64,000 nt of DNA from Hydractinia symbiolongicarpus (Eukaryota; Cnidaria; Hydrozoa; Anthoathecata; Hydractiniidae): contig NC_079887.1 of NCBI RefSeq assembly GCF_029227915.1, forward strand, positions 25,605,650 to 25,669,649, given 5' to 3'. Of this stretch, positions 46,859-61,000 are shown one piece after another (position 1 is the stretch's first letter; each line of letters opens with the position of its first letter). Under the pieces are notes generated by a model. It was not told where the DNA came from. It made no database searches and saw only the letters and a program-made list of their open reading frames with translations. A program made the translations under genes and the position numbers.

Positions 46859-47061
46859 AAAATCGTTCGGGAAATGAGTTTACACCCTAGGTACTTTCTT
46901 TGTATGCTTTTGACTATGCGGGCCGAGTCCGGGGTTTACGGGAAATCGCGGGATTTCGTTTGCCGGCGATTAAACCTCTTTTATTAAGCGTCTCATCAAA
47001 AATGAAAACATTTTTGAAATCTGCAAGTCTCATGCGTTTTAGTGGTGAAAAGGTAATTGAA
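46859..47061 (+). repeat. Hybrid monomer at the 812-bp duplication joint
   Basis: The left part matches the unit near 47671 (TACACCCTAGGTAC, TATGCTTTTGACTATGCGGG, TCCGGGGTTTACGG). The right part matches the unit near 46046 (ATCGCGGGATTTCG, CCTCTTTTATTAAGCG). The switch lies between about 46934 and 46946, in TTTACGGGAAAT of the GC-rich core. Confidence 0.75.
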
Positions 47062-49696
47062 AAAAGCGTTTCGGAAATGAGTTTACTCACAGGGTACTTT
47101 CTTTGTATACATTCGACTATACGGGCCAAGCCCGGGATTTACGGGAAATCGCGAGTTTTCGTTTGCCGGCGATTAAACTTCTTCTATTCAGCGTCTCATC
47201 AAAAATGAAAACACTTTTGAAAACTACAAGTCTCATGCGTTTTAGTGGTGACAAAATAATTTAAAAAATCGTTTGGGAAATGAGTTTACTCCCTGGGTAC
47301 TTTCTTTGTATACTTTTGACTATACGGGCCAAGCCCGGGATTTACGAGAAATCGTGGGTTTTCGTTTGCCGGCGATTAATCTTCTTTTATTCAGCGTCTC
47401 ATCAAAAATGAAAACATTTTTGAAAACTACAAGTCTCATGCGTTTTAGTGGTGAAAAAATAATTTAAAAAATCGTTCGGGAAATGAGTTTACTCCCTGGG
47501 TACTTTCTTTGTATACTTTTGACTATACGGGCCGAGTCCGGGATTTACGGGAAGTCGCGGGTTTTCGTTTGCCGACGATTAAACTTCTTTTATTCAGCGT
47601 CTCATCAAAAATGAAAATATTTTTAAATACTACAAGTCTCATGGGCTTTAGTGGTGAAATAATAATTTAAAAAATCGTTCGGGAAATGAGTTTACACCCT
47701 AGGTACTTTCTTTGTATGCTTTTGACTATGCGGGCCGAGTCCGGGGTTTACGGGAAATGGCGGGTTTTCGTTTGCCGGCGATTAAACTTCTTTTATTCAG
47801 CGTTTCATTAAAAATGAAAACATTTTTGAAAACTACAAGTCTCATGCGTTTTAGTGGTGAAAAAATAAATTAAAAAATCGTTCGGGAAATGAGTTCACTC
47901 CCTGGGTACTATCTTTGTATACTTTTTGACTATACGGGCCAAGCCTGGGATTTACGGGAAATCTCGAGTTTTCGTTTGCCGGCGATTAAACCTCTTTCAT
48001 TAAGCGTCTCATCAAAAATGAAAACATATTTGAAAACTACAAGTCTCATGCGTTTTAGTGTTGAAAAGATAAATTAAAAAAACGTTCTGGAAATGAGTTT
48101 ACTCACAGGGTACTTTCTTTGTATACATTCGACTATACGGTCCAAGCCCGGGATTTACGGGAAATCGCGGGTTTTCGTTTGCCGGCGATTAAATCTCTTT
48201 CATTAAGCGGCTCATCAAAAATGAAAACATTTTTGAAAACTACAAGTCTCATGCGTTTTAGTGGTGAAAAAATAATTTAAAAAACAGTTCGGGAAATGAG
48301 TTTACTCCCTGGGTACTTTCTTTGTATACATTCGACTATACGGGCCAAGGCCGGGATTTACGGGAAATCGCGGGTTTTCGTTTGCCGGCGATTAAACAAC
48401 TTTCATTAAGCGTCTCATCAAAAATGAAAACATTTCTGAAAACTAAAAGTCTTATGCGTTTTAGTGGTGAAAAAATAATTTAAAAAATCGTTCTGGAAAT
48501 GAGTTTACTCACAGGGTACTTTCTTTGTATACATTCGACTATACGGGCCAAGCCCGTGATTTACGGAAAACCGCGGGTTTTCATTTGCCGGCGATTAAAC
48601 TCCTTTTATTCAGCGTCTCATCAAAAATGAAAACATTTTTGAAAACTACAAGTATCATGCGTTTTAGTGGTCAAAAGATAATTTAAAAAATCGTTCTGGA
48701 AATGAGTTTACTCACAGGGTACTTTCTTTGTATACATTCGACTATACGGGCCAAGCCCGTGATTTACGGAAAACCGCGGGTTTTTATTTGCCGGCGATTA
48801 AACTCCTTTTATTCAGCGTCTCATCAAAAATGAAAACATTTTTGAAAACTACAAGTATCATGCGTTTTAGTGGTCAAAAGATAATTTAAAAAATCGTTCT
48901 GGAAATGAGTTTACTCACAGGGTACTTTCTTTGTAAACATTCGACTATACGAGACAAGCACGGGATTTAGGGAAATCGTGGTATTTCGTTTGCCGGCGAT
49001 TAAACCTCTTTCATTAAGCGTCTCATTAAAAATGAAAACATTTTTGGAAACTACAAGTCTCATTCGTTATTGTGGTGCAGAAATAATTTGAAAAATAGTT
49101 CGGGAAATCAGTTTACTCCCTGGGTACCTTCTTTATATACATTCAACTATACGGGCCAAGCCCGGGATTTACGGGAAATCGCGGGTTTTTATTTGCCGGC
49201 GATTAAACTTCTTTTATTCATCGTCTCATCAAAAATGAAAATATTTTTGAAAACTACAAGTCTCATGCGTTTTAGTGGTGAAAAAATAAATTAAAAAATC
49301 GTTCGGGAAATGAGTTTACTCCCTGGGTACTTTCTTTGTATACATTCGACTATACGGGCCAAGCCCGGGATTTACGGGAAATCGCGGGATTTCGTTTGCC
49401 GGCGATTAAACCTCTTTTATTGAGCGTCTCATCAAAAATGAAAACATTTTTGAAATCTGCAAGTCTCATGCGTTTTAGTGGTGAAAAGGTAATTGAAAAA
49501 AGTGTTTCGGAAATGAGTTTACTCACAGGGTACTTTCTTTGTATACTTTCGACTATACGGGCCAAGCCCGGGATTTACGGGAAATCGCGAGTTTTCGTTT
49601 GCCGGCGATTAAACTTCTTCTATTCAGCGTCTCATCAAAAATGAAAACATTTTTGAAAACTACAAGTCTCATGCGTTTTAGTGGTGACAAAATAAT

Positions 49697-49902
49697 TTAA
49701 AAAATCGTTTGGGAAATGAGTTTACTCCCTGGGTACTTTCTTTGTATACTTTTGACTATACGGGCCAAGCCCGGGATTTACGAGAAATCGTGGGTTTTCG
49801 TTTGCCGGCGATTAATCTTCTTTTATTCAGCGTCTCATCAAAAATGAAAACATTTTTGAAAACTACAAGTCTCATGGGCTTTAGTGGTGAAATAATAATT
49901 TA
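49697..49902 (+). repeat. Hybrid monomer from a second one-unit deletion
   Basis: It starts like the unit at 46461 and 47273, and ends like the next unit in those blocks (CATGGGCTTTAGTGGTGAAATAATAATT). The offset to 47273 is 2436 bp before the switch and 2233 bp after it, one monomer less. The switch lies at about 49861-49876 in ACTACAAGTCTCATG, nearly the same monomer position as in the hybrid at 6243-6444. Confidence 0.72.
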
Positions 49903-50099
49903 AAAAATCGTTCGGGAAATGAGTTTACACCCTGGTTACTTTCTTTGTATGCTTTTGACTATGCGGGCCGAGTCCGGGGTTTACGGGAAATGGCGGGTTT
50001 TCGTTTGCCGGCGATTAAACTTCTTTTATTCAGCGTTTCATTAAAAATGAAAACATTTTTGAAAACTACAAGTCTCATGCGTTTTAGTGGTGAAAAAAT

Positions 50100-53000
50100 A
50101 AATTAAAAAATCGTTCGGGAAATGAGTTCACTCCCTGGGTACTATCTTTGTATACTTTTTGACTATACGGGCCAAGCCTGGGATTTACGGGAAATCTCGA
50201 GTTTTCGTTTGCCGGCGATTAAACCTCTTTCATTAAGCGTCTCATCAAAAATGAAAACATTTTTGAAAACTACAAGTCTCATGCGTTTTAGTGTTGAAAA
50301 GATAAATTAAAAAAACGTTCTGGAAATGAGTTTACTCACAGGGTACTTTCTTTGTATACATTCGACTATACGGTCCAAGCCCGGGATTTACGGGAAATCG
50401 CGGGTTTTCGTTTGCCGGCGATTAAATCTCTTTCATTAAGCGGCTCATCAAAAATGAAAACATTTTTGAAAACTACAAGTCTCATGCGTTTTAGTGGTGA
50501 AAAAATAATTTAAAAAACAGTTCGGGAAATGAGTTTACTCCCTGGGTACTTTCTTTGTATACATTCGACTATACGGGCCAAGGCCGGGATTTACGGGAAA
50601 TCGAGGGTTTTCGTTTGCCGGCGATTAAACAACTTTCATTAAGCGTCTCATCAAAAATGAAAACATTTCTGAAAACTAAAAGTCTTATGCGTTTTAGTGG
50701 TGAAAATTAATTTAAAAAATCGTTCGGGAAATGAGTTTACTCCCTGGGTACTTTCTTTGTATACTTTTGACTATACGGGCCGAGTCCGGGATTTACGGGA
50801 AGTCGCAGGTTTTCGTTTGCCAGCGATTACTCTTCTTTTATTCAGCGTCTCATCAAAAATGAAAATATTTTTGAAAACTACAAGTCTCATGCGTTTTAGT
50901 GGTGAAAAAATAATTTAAAAAATAGTTCGGGAAATGAGTTTACTCCCTGGGTACTTTCTTTGTATACTTTTGACTATACGGGCCGAGTCCAGGATTTACA
51001 AGAAATCGCAGGTTTTCGTTTGCCGGCGATTAAACCACTTTCATTAATCTTCTCATCAAAAATGAAAACATTTTTGAAAACTACAAGTCTCATGCGTTTT
51101 AGTGGTGAAAAAATAAATTAAAAAATCGTTCGGAAAATGAGTTCACTCCGTGGGTACTATCTTTGTATACTTTTTGACTATACGGGCCAAGCCTGGGATT
51201 TACGGGAAATCTCGAGTTTTCGTTTGCCGGCGATTAAACCTCTTTCATTAAGCGTCTCATCAAAAATGAAAACATTTTTGAAAACTACAAGTCTCATGCG
51301 TTTTAGTGTTGAAAAGATAAATTAAAAAATCGTTCTGGAAATGAGTTTACTCACAGGGTACTTTCTTTGTATACATTCGACTATACGGTCCAAGCCCGGG
51401 ATTTACGGGAAATCGCGGGTTTTCGTTTGCCGGCGATTAAATCTCTTTCATTAAGCGGCTCATCAAAAATGAAAACATTTTTGAAAACTACAAGTCTCAT
51501 GCGTTTTAGTGGTGAAAAAATAATTTAAAAAATCGTTCGGGAAATGAGTTTACTCCCTGGGTACTTTCTTTGTATACATTCGACTATACGGGCCAAGCCC
51601 GGGATTTACGGGAAATCGCGGGATTTCGTTTGCCGGCGGTTAAACCTCTTTTATTAAGCGTCTCATCAAAAATGAAAACATTTTTGAAATCTGCAAGTCT
51701 CATGCCTTTTAGTGGTGAAAAGATAATTGAAAAAAGCGTTTCGGAAATGAGTTTACTCACAGGGTACTTTCTTTGTATACATTCGACTATACGGGCCAAG
51801 CCCGGGATTTACGGGAAATCGCGGGTTTTCGTTTGCCGGCGATTAAACAACTTTCATTAAGCGTCTCATCAAAAATGAAAACATTTCTGAAAACTAAAAG
51901 TCTCATGCGTTTTAGTGGTGAAAATTAATTTAAAAAATCGTTCGGGAAATGAGTTTACTCCCTGGGTACTTTCTTTGTATACTTTTGACTATACGGGCCG
52001 AGTCCGGGATTTACGGGAAGTCGCAGGTTTTCGTTTGCCAGCGAATAATCTTCTTTTATTCAGCGTCTCATCAAAAATGAAAACATTTTTGAAAACTACA
52101 AGTCTCATGCGTTTTAGTGGTGAAAAAATAATTTAAAAAATCGTTCGGGAAATGAGTTTACTCCCTGGGTACTTTCTTTGTATACTTTTGACTATACGGG
52201 CCGAGTCCAGGATTTACAAGAAATCGCAGATTTTCGTTTGCCGGCGATTAAACTTCTTTTATTCAGCGTCTCATCAAAAATGAAAACATTTTTGAAAACT
52301 ACAAGTCTCATGCGTTTTAGTGGTGAAAAAATAATTTAAAAAATCGTTCGGGAAATGAGTTTACTCCCTGGGTACTTTCTTTGTATGCTTTTGACTATGC
52401 GGGCCGAGTCCGGGGTTTACGGGAAATGGCGGGTTTTCGTTTGCCGGCGATTAAACTTCTTTTATTCAGCGTCTCATCAAAAATGAAAACATTTTTGAAA
52501 ACTACAAGTCTCAAGCGTTTTAGTGGTGAAAAGATAATTTAAAAAATCGTTTTGGAAATGAGTTTACTCACAGGGTACTTTCTTTGTAAACATTCGACTA
52601 TTCGGGCCAAGCCCGGGGTTTACGGGAAATCGCGGGTTTTCGTTTGCCGGCGATTAAACTTCTTTTATTCAGCGTCTCATCAAAAATGAAAACATTTTTA
52701 AAAACTACAAGTCTCATGGGCTTTAGTGGTAAAATATAAATTTAAAAAATCGTTTGGGAAATGAGTTTACTCCCTGGGTACTTTCTTTGTATACTTTTGT
52801 CTATACGGGCCGAGTCCGGGATTTACGGGAAGTCGCAGGTTTTCGTTTGCCAGCGATTAATCTTCTTTTATTCAGCGTCTCATCAAAAATGAAAACATTT
52901 TTGAAAACTACAAGTCTTATGCGTTTTAGTGGTGAAAAAATAATTTAAAAAATCGTTCGGGAAATGAGTTTACTCCCTGGGTACTTTCTTTGTATACTTT

Positions 53001-55000
53001 TGACTATACGGGCCGAGTCCAGGATTTACAAGAAATCGCAGGTTTTCGTTTGCCGGCGATTAAACCTCTTTCATTAAGCGTCTCATCAAAAATGAAAACA
53101 TTTTTGAAAACTACAAGTCTCATGCGTTTTAGTGTTGAAAAGATAAATTAAAAAATCGTTCTGGAAATGAGTTTACTCACAGGGTACTTTCTTTGTATAC
53201 ATTCGACTATACGGTCCAAGCCCGGGATTTACGGGAAATCGCGGGTTTTCGTTTGCCGGCGATTAAATCTCTTTCATTGAGCGGCTCATCAAAAATGAAA
53301 ACATTTTTGAAAACTACAAGTCTCATGCGTTTTAGTGGTGAAACAATAATTTAAAAAACAGTTCGGGAAATGAGTTTACTCCCTGGGTACTTTCTTTGTA
53401 TACATTCGACTATACGGGCCAAGCCCGGGATTTACGGGAAATCGCGGGATTTCGTTTGCCGGCGATTAAACCTCTTTTATTAAGCGTCTCATCAAAAATG
53501 AAAACATTTTTGAAATCTGTAAGTCTCATGCGTTTTAGTGGTGAAAAGATAATTGAAAAAAGCGTTTCGGAAATGAGTTTACTCACAGGGTACTTTCTTT
53601 GTATACATTCGACTATACGGGCCAAGCCCGGGATTTACGGGAAATCGCGGGTTTTCGTTTGCCGGCGATTAAACAACTTTCATTAAGCGTCTCATCAAAA
53701 ATGAAAACATTTCTGAAAACTAAAAGTCTCATGCGTTTTAGTGGTGAAAATTAATTTAAAAAATCGTTCGGGAAATGAGTTTACTCCCTGGGTACTTTCT
53801 TTGTATACTTTTGACTATACGGGCCGAGTCCGGGATTTACGGGAAGTCGCAGGTTTTCGTTTGCCAGCGATTAATCTTCTTTTATTCAGCGTCTCATCAA
53901 AAATGAAAACATTTTTGAAAACTACAAGTCTCATGCGTTTTAGTGGTGAAAAAATTTAAAAAATCGTTCGGGAAATGAGTTTACTCCCTGGGTACTTTCT
54001 TTGTATACTTTTGACTATACGGGCCGAGTCCAGGATTTACAAGAAATCGCAGGTTTTCGTTTGCCGGCGATTAAACCACTTTCATTAATCTTCTCATCAA
54101 AAATGAAAACATTTTTGAAAACTACAAGTCTCATGCGTTTTAGTGGTGAAAAAATAAATTAAAAAATCGTTCGGGAAATAAGTTCACTCCCTGGGTACTA
54201 TCTTTGTATACTTTTTGACTATACGGGCCAAGCCTGGGATTTACGGGAAATCTCGAGTTTTCGTTTGCCGGCGATTAAACCTCTTTCATTAAGCGTCTCA
54301 TCAAAAATGAAAACATTTTTGAAATCTGCATGTCTCATGCGTTTTAGTGGTGAAAAGATAATTGAAAAAAGCGTTTCGGAAATGAGTTTACTCACAGGGT
54401 ACTTTCTTTGTATACATTCGACTATACGGGCCAAGCCCGGGATTTACGGGAAATCGCGGGTTTTCGTTTGCCGGCGATTAAACAACTTTCATTAAGCGTC
54501 TCATCAAAAATGAAAACATTTCTGAAAACTAAAAGTCTCATGCGTTTTAGTGGTGAAAATTAATTTAAAAAATCGTTCGGGAAATGAATTTACTCCCTGG
54601 GTACTTTCTTTGTATACTTTTGACTATACGGGCTGAGTCCGGGATTTACGGGAAGTCGCAGGTTTTCGGTTGCCAGCGATTAATCTTCTTTTATTCAGCG
54701 TCTCATCAAAAATGAAAACATTTTTGAAAACTACAAGTCTCATGCGTTTTAGTGGTGAAAAAATAATTTAAAAAATCGTTCGGGAAATGAGTTTACTCCC
54801 TGGGTACTTTGTTTGTATACTTTTGACTATACGGGCCGAGTCCAGGATTTACAAGAAATCGCAGGTTTTCGTTTGCCGGCAATTAAACTTCTTTTATTCA
54901 GCGTCGCATCAAAAATGAAAACATTTTTGAAAACTACAAGTCTCATGCGTTTTAGTGGTGAAAAAATAATTTAAAAAATCGTTCGGGAAATGAGTTTACT
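50100..55000 (+). repeat. Mosaic block with 1015- and 1826-bp offsets
   Basis: Units at 50122 and 51137 are 1015 bp apart. Units at 51570 and 51915 recur at 53396 and 53741 (1826 bp, nine units). Only TTTAA-type or AAATTAA-type junctions occur. Markers include TTTTTGACTATACGGGCC, GCGGCTCATC, GCGATTAAACAACTTTC, GTGAAAATTAATTTAAAA and TCCAGGATTTACAAGAAATCGCAGG. A 4-bp junction deletion is seen near 53955. Confidence 0.7.
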
Positions 55001-58000
55001 CCCTGGGTACTTTCTTTGTATGCTTTTGACTATGCGGGCCGAGTCCGGGATTTACGGGAAGTCGCAGGTTTTCGGTTGCCAGCGATTAATCTTCTTTTAT
55101 TCAGCGTCTCATCAAAAATGAAAACATTTTTAAAAACTACAAGTCTCATGCGTTTTAGTGGTGAAAAAATAATTTAAAAAATCGTTCGGGAAATGAGTTT
55201 ACTCCCTGGGTACTTTCTTTGTATACTTTTGACTATACGGGCCGAGTCCAGGATTTACAAGAAATCGCAGGTTTTTGTTTGCCGGCGATTAAACTTCTTT
55301 TATTCAGCGTCTCATCAAAAATGAAAACATTTTTGAAAACTACAAGTCTCATGCGTTTTAGTGGTGAAAAAATAATTTAAAAAATCGTTCGGGAAATGAG
55401 TTTACTCCCTGGGTACTTTCTTTGTATGCTTTTGACTATGCGGGCCGAGTCCGGGGTTTACGGGAAATGGCGGGTTTTCGTTTGCCGGCGATTAAACTTC
55501 TTTTATTCAGCGTCTCATCAAAAATGAAAACATTTTTGAAAACTACAAGTCTCAAGCGTTTTAGTGGTGAAAAGATAATTTAAAAAATCGTTTTGGAATT
55601 GAGTTTACTCACAGGGTACTTTCTTTGTAAACATTCGACTATTCGGGCCAAGCCCGGGGTTTACGGGAAATCGCGGGTTTTCGTTTGCCGGCGATTAAAC
55701 CACTTTCATTAATCTTCTCATCAAAAATGAAAACATTTTTGAAAACTACAAGTCTCATGCGTTTTAGTGGTGAAAAAATAATTTAAAAATTCGTTCGGGA
55801 AATGAGTTTACTCACTGGGTACTTTCCTTGTATACTTTTGACTATACGGGCCGAGTCCGGGATTTACGGGAAATCGCGGGTTTTCGTTTGCCGGCGATTA
55901 ACTTCTTTTATTCAGCGTTTCATCAAAAATGAAAACATTTTTGAAAACTGCAAGTCTCAAGCGTTTTAGTGGTGAAAAGATAATTTAAAAAATCGTTTTG
56001 GAAATGAGTTTACTCACAGGGTACTTTCTTTGTAAACATTCGACTATTCGGGCCAAGCCCGGGGTTTACGGGAAATCGCGGGTTTTCGTTTGCCGGCGAT
56101 TAAACCACTTTCATTAAGCGTCTCATCAAAAATGAAAACATTTCTGAAAACTACAAGTCTCATGCGTTTTAGTGGTGAAAAAATAATTTAAAAATTCGTT
56201 CGGGAAATGAGTTTACTCACTGGGTAATTTCTTTGTAAACATTCGACTATTCGGGCCAAGCCCGGGGTTTACGGGAAATCGCGGGTTTTCGTTTGCCGGC
56301 GATTAAACCACTTTCATTAATCTTCTCATCAAAAATGAAAACATTTTTGAAAACTACAAGTCTCATGCGTTTTAGTGGTGAAAAAATAATTTAAAATTTC
56401 GTTCGGGAAATGAGTTTACTCACTGGGTACTTTCCTTGTATACTTTTGACTATACGGGCCGAGCCCGCGTGATTTACGGGAAATCGCGGGTTTTCGTTTG
56501 CCGGCGATTAAACTTCTTTTATTCAGCGTTTCATCAAAAATGAAAACATTTTTGAAAACTGCAAGTCTCAAGCGTTTTAGTGGTGAAAAGATAATTTAAA
56601 AAATCGTTTTGGAAATGAGTTTACTCACAGGGTACTTTCTTTGTAAACATTCGACTATTCGGGCCAAGCCCGGGGTTTACGGGAAATCGCGGGTTTTCGT
56701 TTGCCGGCGATTAAACCACTTTCATTGAGCGTCTCATCAAAAATGAAAACATTTCTGAAAACTACAAGTCTCATGCGTTTTAGTGGTGAAAAAATAATTT
56801 AAAAATTCGTTCGGGAAATGAGTTTACTCACTGGGTAATTTCCTTGTATACTTTTGACTATACGGGCCGAGTCCGGGATTTACGGGAAATCGCGGGTTTT
56901 CGTTTGCCGGCGATTAAACTTCTTTTATTCTGCGTCTCATCAAAAATGAAAACATTTCTAAAAACTACAAGTCTCATGCGTTTTAGTGGTGAAAAATTAA
57001 TTTAAAAAATCGTTCGGGAAATGAGTTTACACCCTGGGTACTTTCTTTGTATACTTTTGACTATACGGGTCGAGTCCGGGATTTACGGGAAATCGCAGGT
57101 TTTCGTTTGCCGGCGATTAAACTTCTTTTATTCAGCGTCTCATCAAAAATGAAAACATTTTTGAAAACTACAAGTCTCATGCGTTTTAGTGGTGAAAAAA
57201 ATAATTTAAAAATTCGTTAGGGAAATGAGATTACTCACTGGGTACTTTCCTTGTATACATTTGACTATACGAGCCGAGACCGGGATTTACGGGAAATCGC
57301 GGGTTTTCGTTTGCCGGCGATTAAACTTCTTTTATTCAGCGTCTCATCAAAAATGAAAACATTTTTAAAAACTACAAGTCTCATGGGCTTTAGTTGTAAA
57401 ATATAAATTTAAAAAATCGTTTGGGAAATGAGTTTACTCCCTGGGTACTTTCTTTATATACTTTTGACTATACGGGCCGAGTCCGGGATTTACGGGAAGT
57501 CGCAGGTTTTCGTTTGCCAGCGATTAATCCTCTTTTATTCAGCGTCTCATCAAAAATGAAAACATTTTTGAAAACTACAAGTCTCATGTGTTTTAGTGGT
57601 GAAAAAATAATATAAAAAATCGTTCGGGAAATGAGTTTACTCCCTGGGTACTTTCTTTGTATACTTTTGACTATACGGGCCGAGTCTAGGATTTACAAGA
57701 AATCGCAGGTTTTCGTTTGCCGGCGATTAAACTTCTTTTATTCAGCGTCTCATCAAAAATGAAAACATTTTTGAAAACTACAAGTCTCATGCGTTTTAGT
57801 GGTGAAAAAATAATTTAAAAAATCGTTCGGGAAATGAGTTTACTCCCTGGGTACTTTCTTTGTATGCTTTTGACTATGCGGGCCGAGTCCGGGGTTTACG
57901 GGAAATGGCGGGTTTTCGTTTGCCGCCGATTAAACTTCTTTTATTCAGCGTCTCATCAAAAATGAAAACATTTTTGAAAACTACAAGTCTCAAGCGTTTT

Positions 58001-61000
58001 AGTGGTGAAAAGATAATTTAAAAAATCGTTTTGGAAATGAGTTTACTCACAGGGTACTTTCTTTGTAAACATTCGACTATTCGGGCCAAGCCCGGGGTTT
58101 ACGGGAAATCGCGGGTTTTCGTTTGCCGGCGATTAAACCACTTTCATTGAGCGTCTCATCAAAAATGAAAACATTTCTGAAAACTACAAGTCTCATGCGT
58201 TTTAGTGGTGAAAAAATAATTTAAAAATTCGTTCGGGAAATGAGTTTACTCACTGGGTAATTTCCTTGTATACTTTTGACTATACGGGCCGAGTCCGGGA
58301 TTTACGGGAAATCGCGGGTTTTCGTTTGCCGGCGATTAAACTTCTTTTATTCTGCGTCTCATCAAAAATTAAAACATTTCTAAAAACTACAAGTCTCATG
58401 CGTTTTAGTGGTGAAAAATTAATTTAAAAAATCGTTCGGGAAATGAGTTTACACCCTGGGTACTTTCTTTGTATACTTTTGACTATACGGGTCGAGTCCG
58501 GGATTTACGGGAAATCGCAGGTTTTCGTTTGCCGGCGATTAAACTTCTTTTATTCAGCGTCTCATCAAAAATGAAAACATTTTTGAAAACTACAAGTCTC
58601 ATGCGTTTTAGTGGTGAAAAAAATAATTTAAAAATTCGTTAGGGAAATGAGTTTACTCACTGGGTACTTTCCTTGTATACATTTGACTATACGAGCCGAG
58701 ACCGGGATTTACGGGAAATCGCGGGTTTTCGTTTGCCGGCGATTAAACCCCTTTTATTCAGCGTCTCATCAAAAATGAAAACATTTTTAAAAACTACAAG
58801 TCTCATGGGCTTTAGTGGTAAAATATAAATTTAAAAAATCGTTTGGGAAATGAGTTTACTCCCTGGGTACTTTCTTTGTATACTTTTGACTATACGGGCC
58901 GAGTCCGGGATTTACGGGAAGTTGCAGGTTTTCGTTTGCCAGCGATTAATCCTCTTTTATTCAGCGTCTCATCAAAAATGAAAACATTTTTGAAAACTAC
59001 AAGTCTCATGCGTTTTAGTGGTGAAAAAATAATTTAAAAAATCGTTCGGGAAATGAGTTTACTCCCTGGGTACTTTCTTTGTATACTTTTGACTATACGG
59101 GCCGAGTCCAGGATTTACAAGAAATCGCAGGTTTTCGTTTGCCGGCGATTAAACTTCTTTTATTCAGCGTCTCATCAAAAATGAAAACATTTTTGAAAAC
59201 TACAAGTCTCATGCGTTTTAGTGGTGAAAAAATAATTTAAAAAATCGTTCGGGAAATGAGTTTACTCCCTGGGTACTTTCTTTGTTTGCTTTTGACTATG
59301 CGGGCCGAGTCCGGGGTTTAGGGGAAATGGCGGGTTTTCGTTTGCCGCCGATTAAACTTCTTTTATTCAGCGTCTCATCAAAAATGAAAACATTTTTGAA
59401 AACTACAAGTCTCAAGCGTTTTAGTGGTGAAAAGATAATTTAAAAAATCGTTTTGGAAATGAGTTTACTCACAGGGTACTTTCTTTGTAAACATTCGACT
59501 ATTCGGGCCAAGCCCGGGGTTTACGGGAAATCGCGGGTTTTCGTTTGCCGGCGATTAAACCACTTTCATTAATCTTCTCATCAAAAATGAAAACATTTTT
59601 TAAAACTACAAGTCTCATGCGTTTTAGTGGTGAAAAAATAATTTAAAAATTCGTTCGGGAAATGAGTTTACTCACTGGGTAATTTCCTTGTGTACTTTTG
59701 ACTATACGGGCCGAGTCCGGGATTTACGGGAAATCGCGGGTTTTCGTTTGCCGGCGATTAAACTTCTTTTATTCTGCGTCTTATCAAAAATGAAAACATT
59801 TCTAAAAACTACAAGTCTCATGCGTTTTAGTGGTGAAAAATTAATTTAAAAAATCGTTCCGGAAATGAGTTTACACCCTGGGTACTTTCTTTGTATACTT
59901 TTGACTATACGGGTCGAGTCCGGGATTTACGGGAAATCGCAGGTTTTCGTTTGCCGGCGATTAAACTTCTTTTATTCAGCGTCTCATCAAAAATGAAAAC
60001 ATTTTTGAAAACTACAAGTCTCATGCGTTTTAGTGGTGAAAAAAATAATTTAAAAATTCGTTAGGGAAATGAGTTTACTCACTGGGTACTTTCCTTGTAT
60101 ACATTTGACTATACGAGCCGAGACCGGGATTTACGGGAAATCGCGGGTTTTCGTTTGCCGGCGATTAAACTTCTTTTATTCAGCGTCTCATCAAAAATGA
60201 AAACATTTTTAAAAACTGCAAGTCTCATGGGCTTTAGTGGTAAAATATAAATTTAAAAAATCGTTTGGGAAATGAGTTTACTCCCTGGGTACTTTCTTTG
60301 TATACTTTTGACTATACGGGCCGAGTCCGGGATTTACGGGAAGTCGCAGGTTTTCGTTTGCCAGCGATTAATCCTCTTTTATTCAGCGTCTCATCAAAAA
60401 TGAAAACATTTTTGAAAACTACAAGTCCCATGCGTTTTAGTGGTGAAAAAATAATTTAAAAAATCGTTCGGGAAATGAGTTTACTCCCTGGGTACTTTCT
60501 TTGTATACTTTTGACTATACGGGCCGAGTCCAGGATTTACAAGAAATCGCAGGTTTTCGTTTGCCGGCGATTAAACTTCTTTTATTCAGCGTCTCATCAA
60601 AAATGAAAACATTTTTGAAAACTACAAGTCTCATGCGTTTTAGTGGTGAAAAAATAATTTAAAAAATCGTTCGGGAAATGAGTTTACTCCCTGGGTACTT
60701 TCTTTGTATGCTTTTGACTATGCGGGCCGAGTCCGGGGTTTACGGGAAATGGCGGGTTTTCGTTTGCCGCCGATTAAACTTCTTTTATTCAGCGTCTCAT
60801 CAAAAATGAAAACATTTTTGAAAACTACAAGTCTCAAGCGTTTTAGTGGTGAAAAGATAATTTAAAAAATCGTTTTGGAAATGAGTTTACTCACAGGGTA
60901 CTTTCTTTGTAAACATTCGACTATTCGGGCCAAGCCCGGGGTTTACGGGAAATCGCGGGTTTTCGTTTGCCGGCGATTAAACCACTTTCATTAATCTTCT

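Larger units (their letters stand above)
45240..50100 (+). repeat. 3248-bp duplication with an internal 812-bp duplication
   Basis: Monomers at 45822, 46088 and 46461 recur at 49070, 49336 and 49709 (offset 3248 bp, 16 units). Within copy 1, about 46123-46934 recurs at about 46935-47746 (offset 812 bp, four units; 46461 and 47273). Many units here carry TAATTGAAAAAAGCGTTTCGG at the junction. This change removes the usual stop and lets a frame run across two monomers for 102 codons. Confidence 0.78.

Noticed and set aside
2244-54434. Repeated 71-codon minus-strand frames (for example 2244-2459, 46102-46317, 51584-51799).
   Set aside because: They are antisense shadows of the same satellite monomers, present only where a junction variant removes a stop. 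No independent coding evidence.
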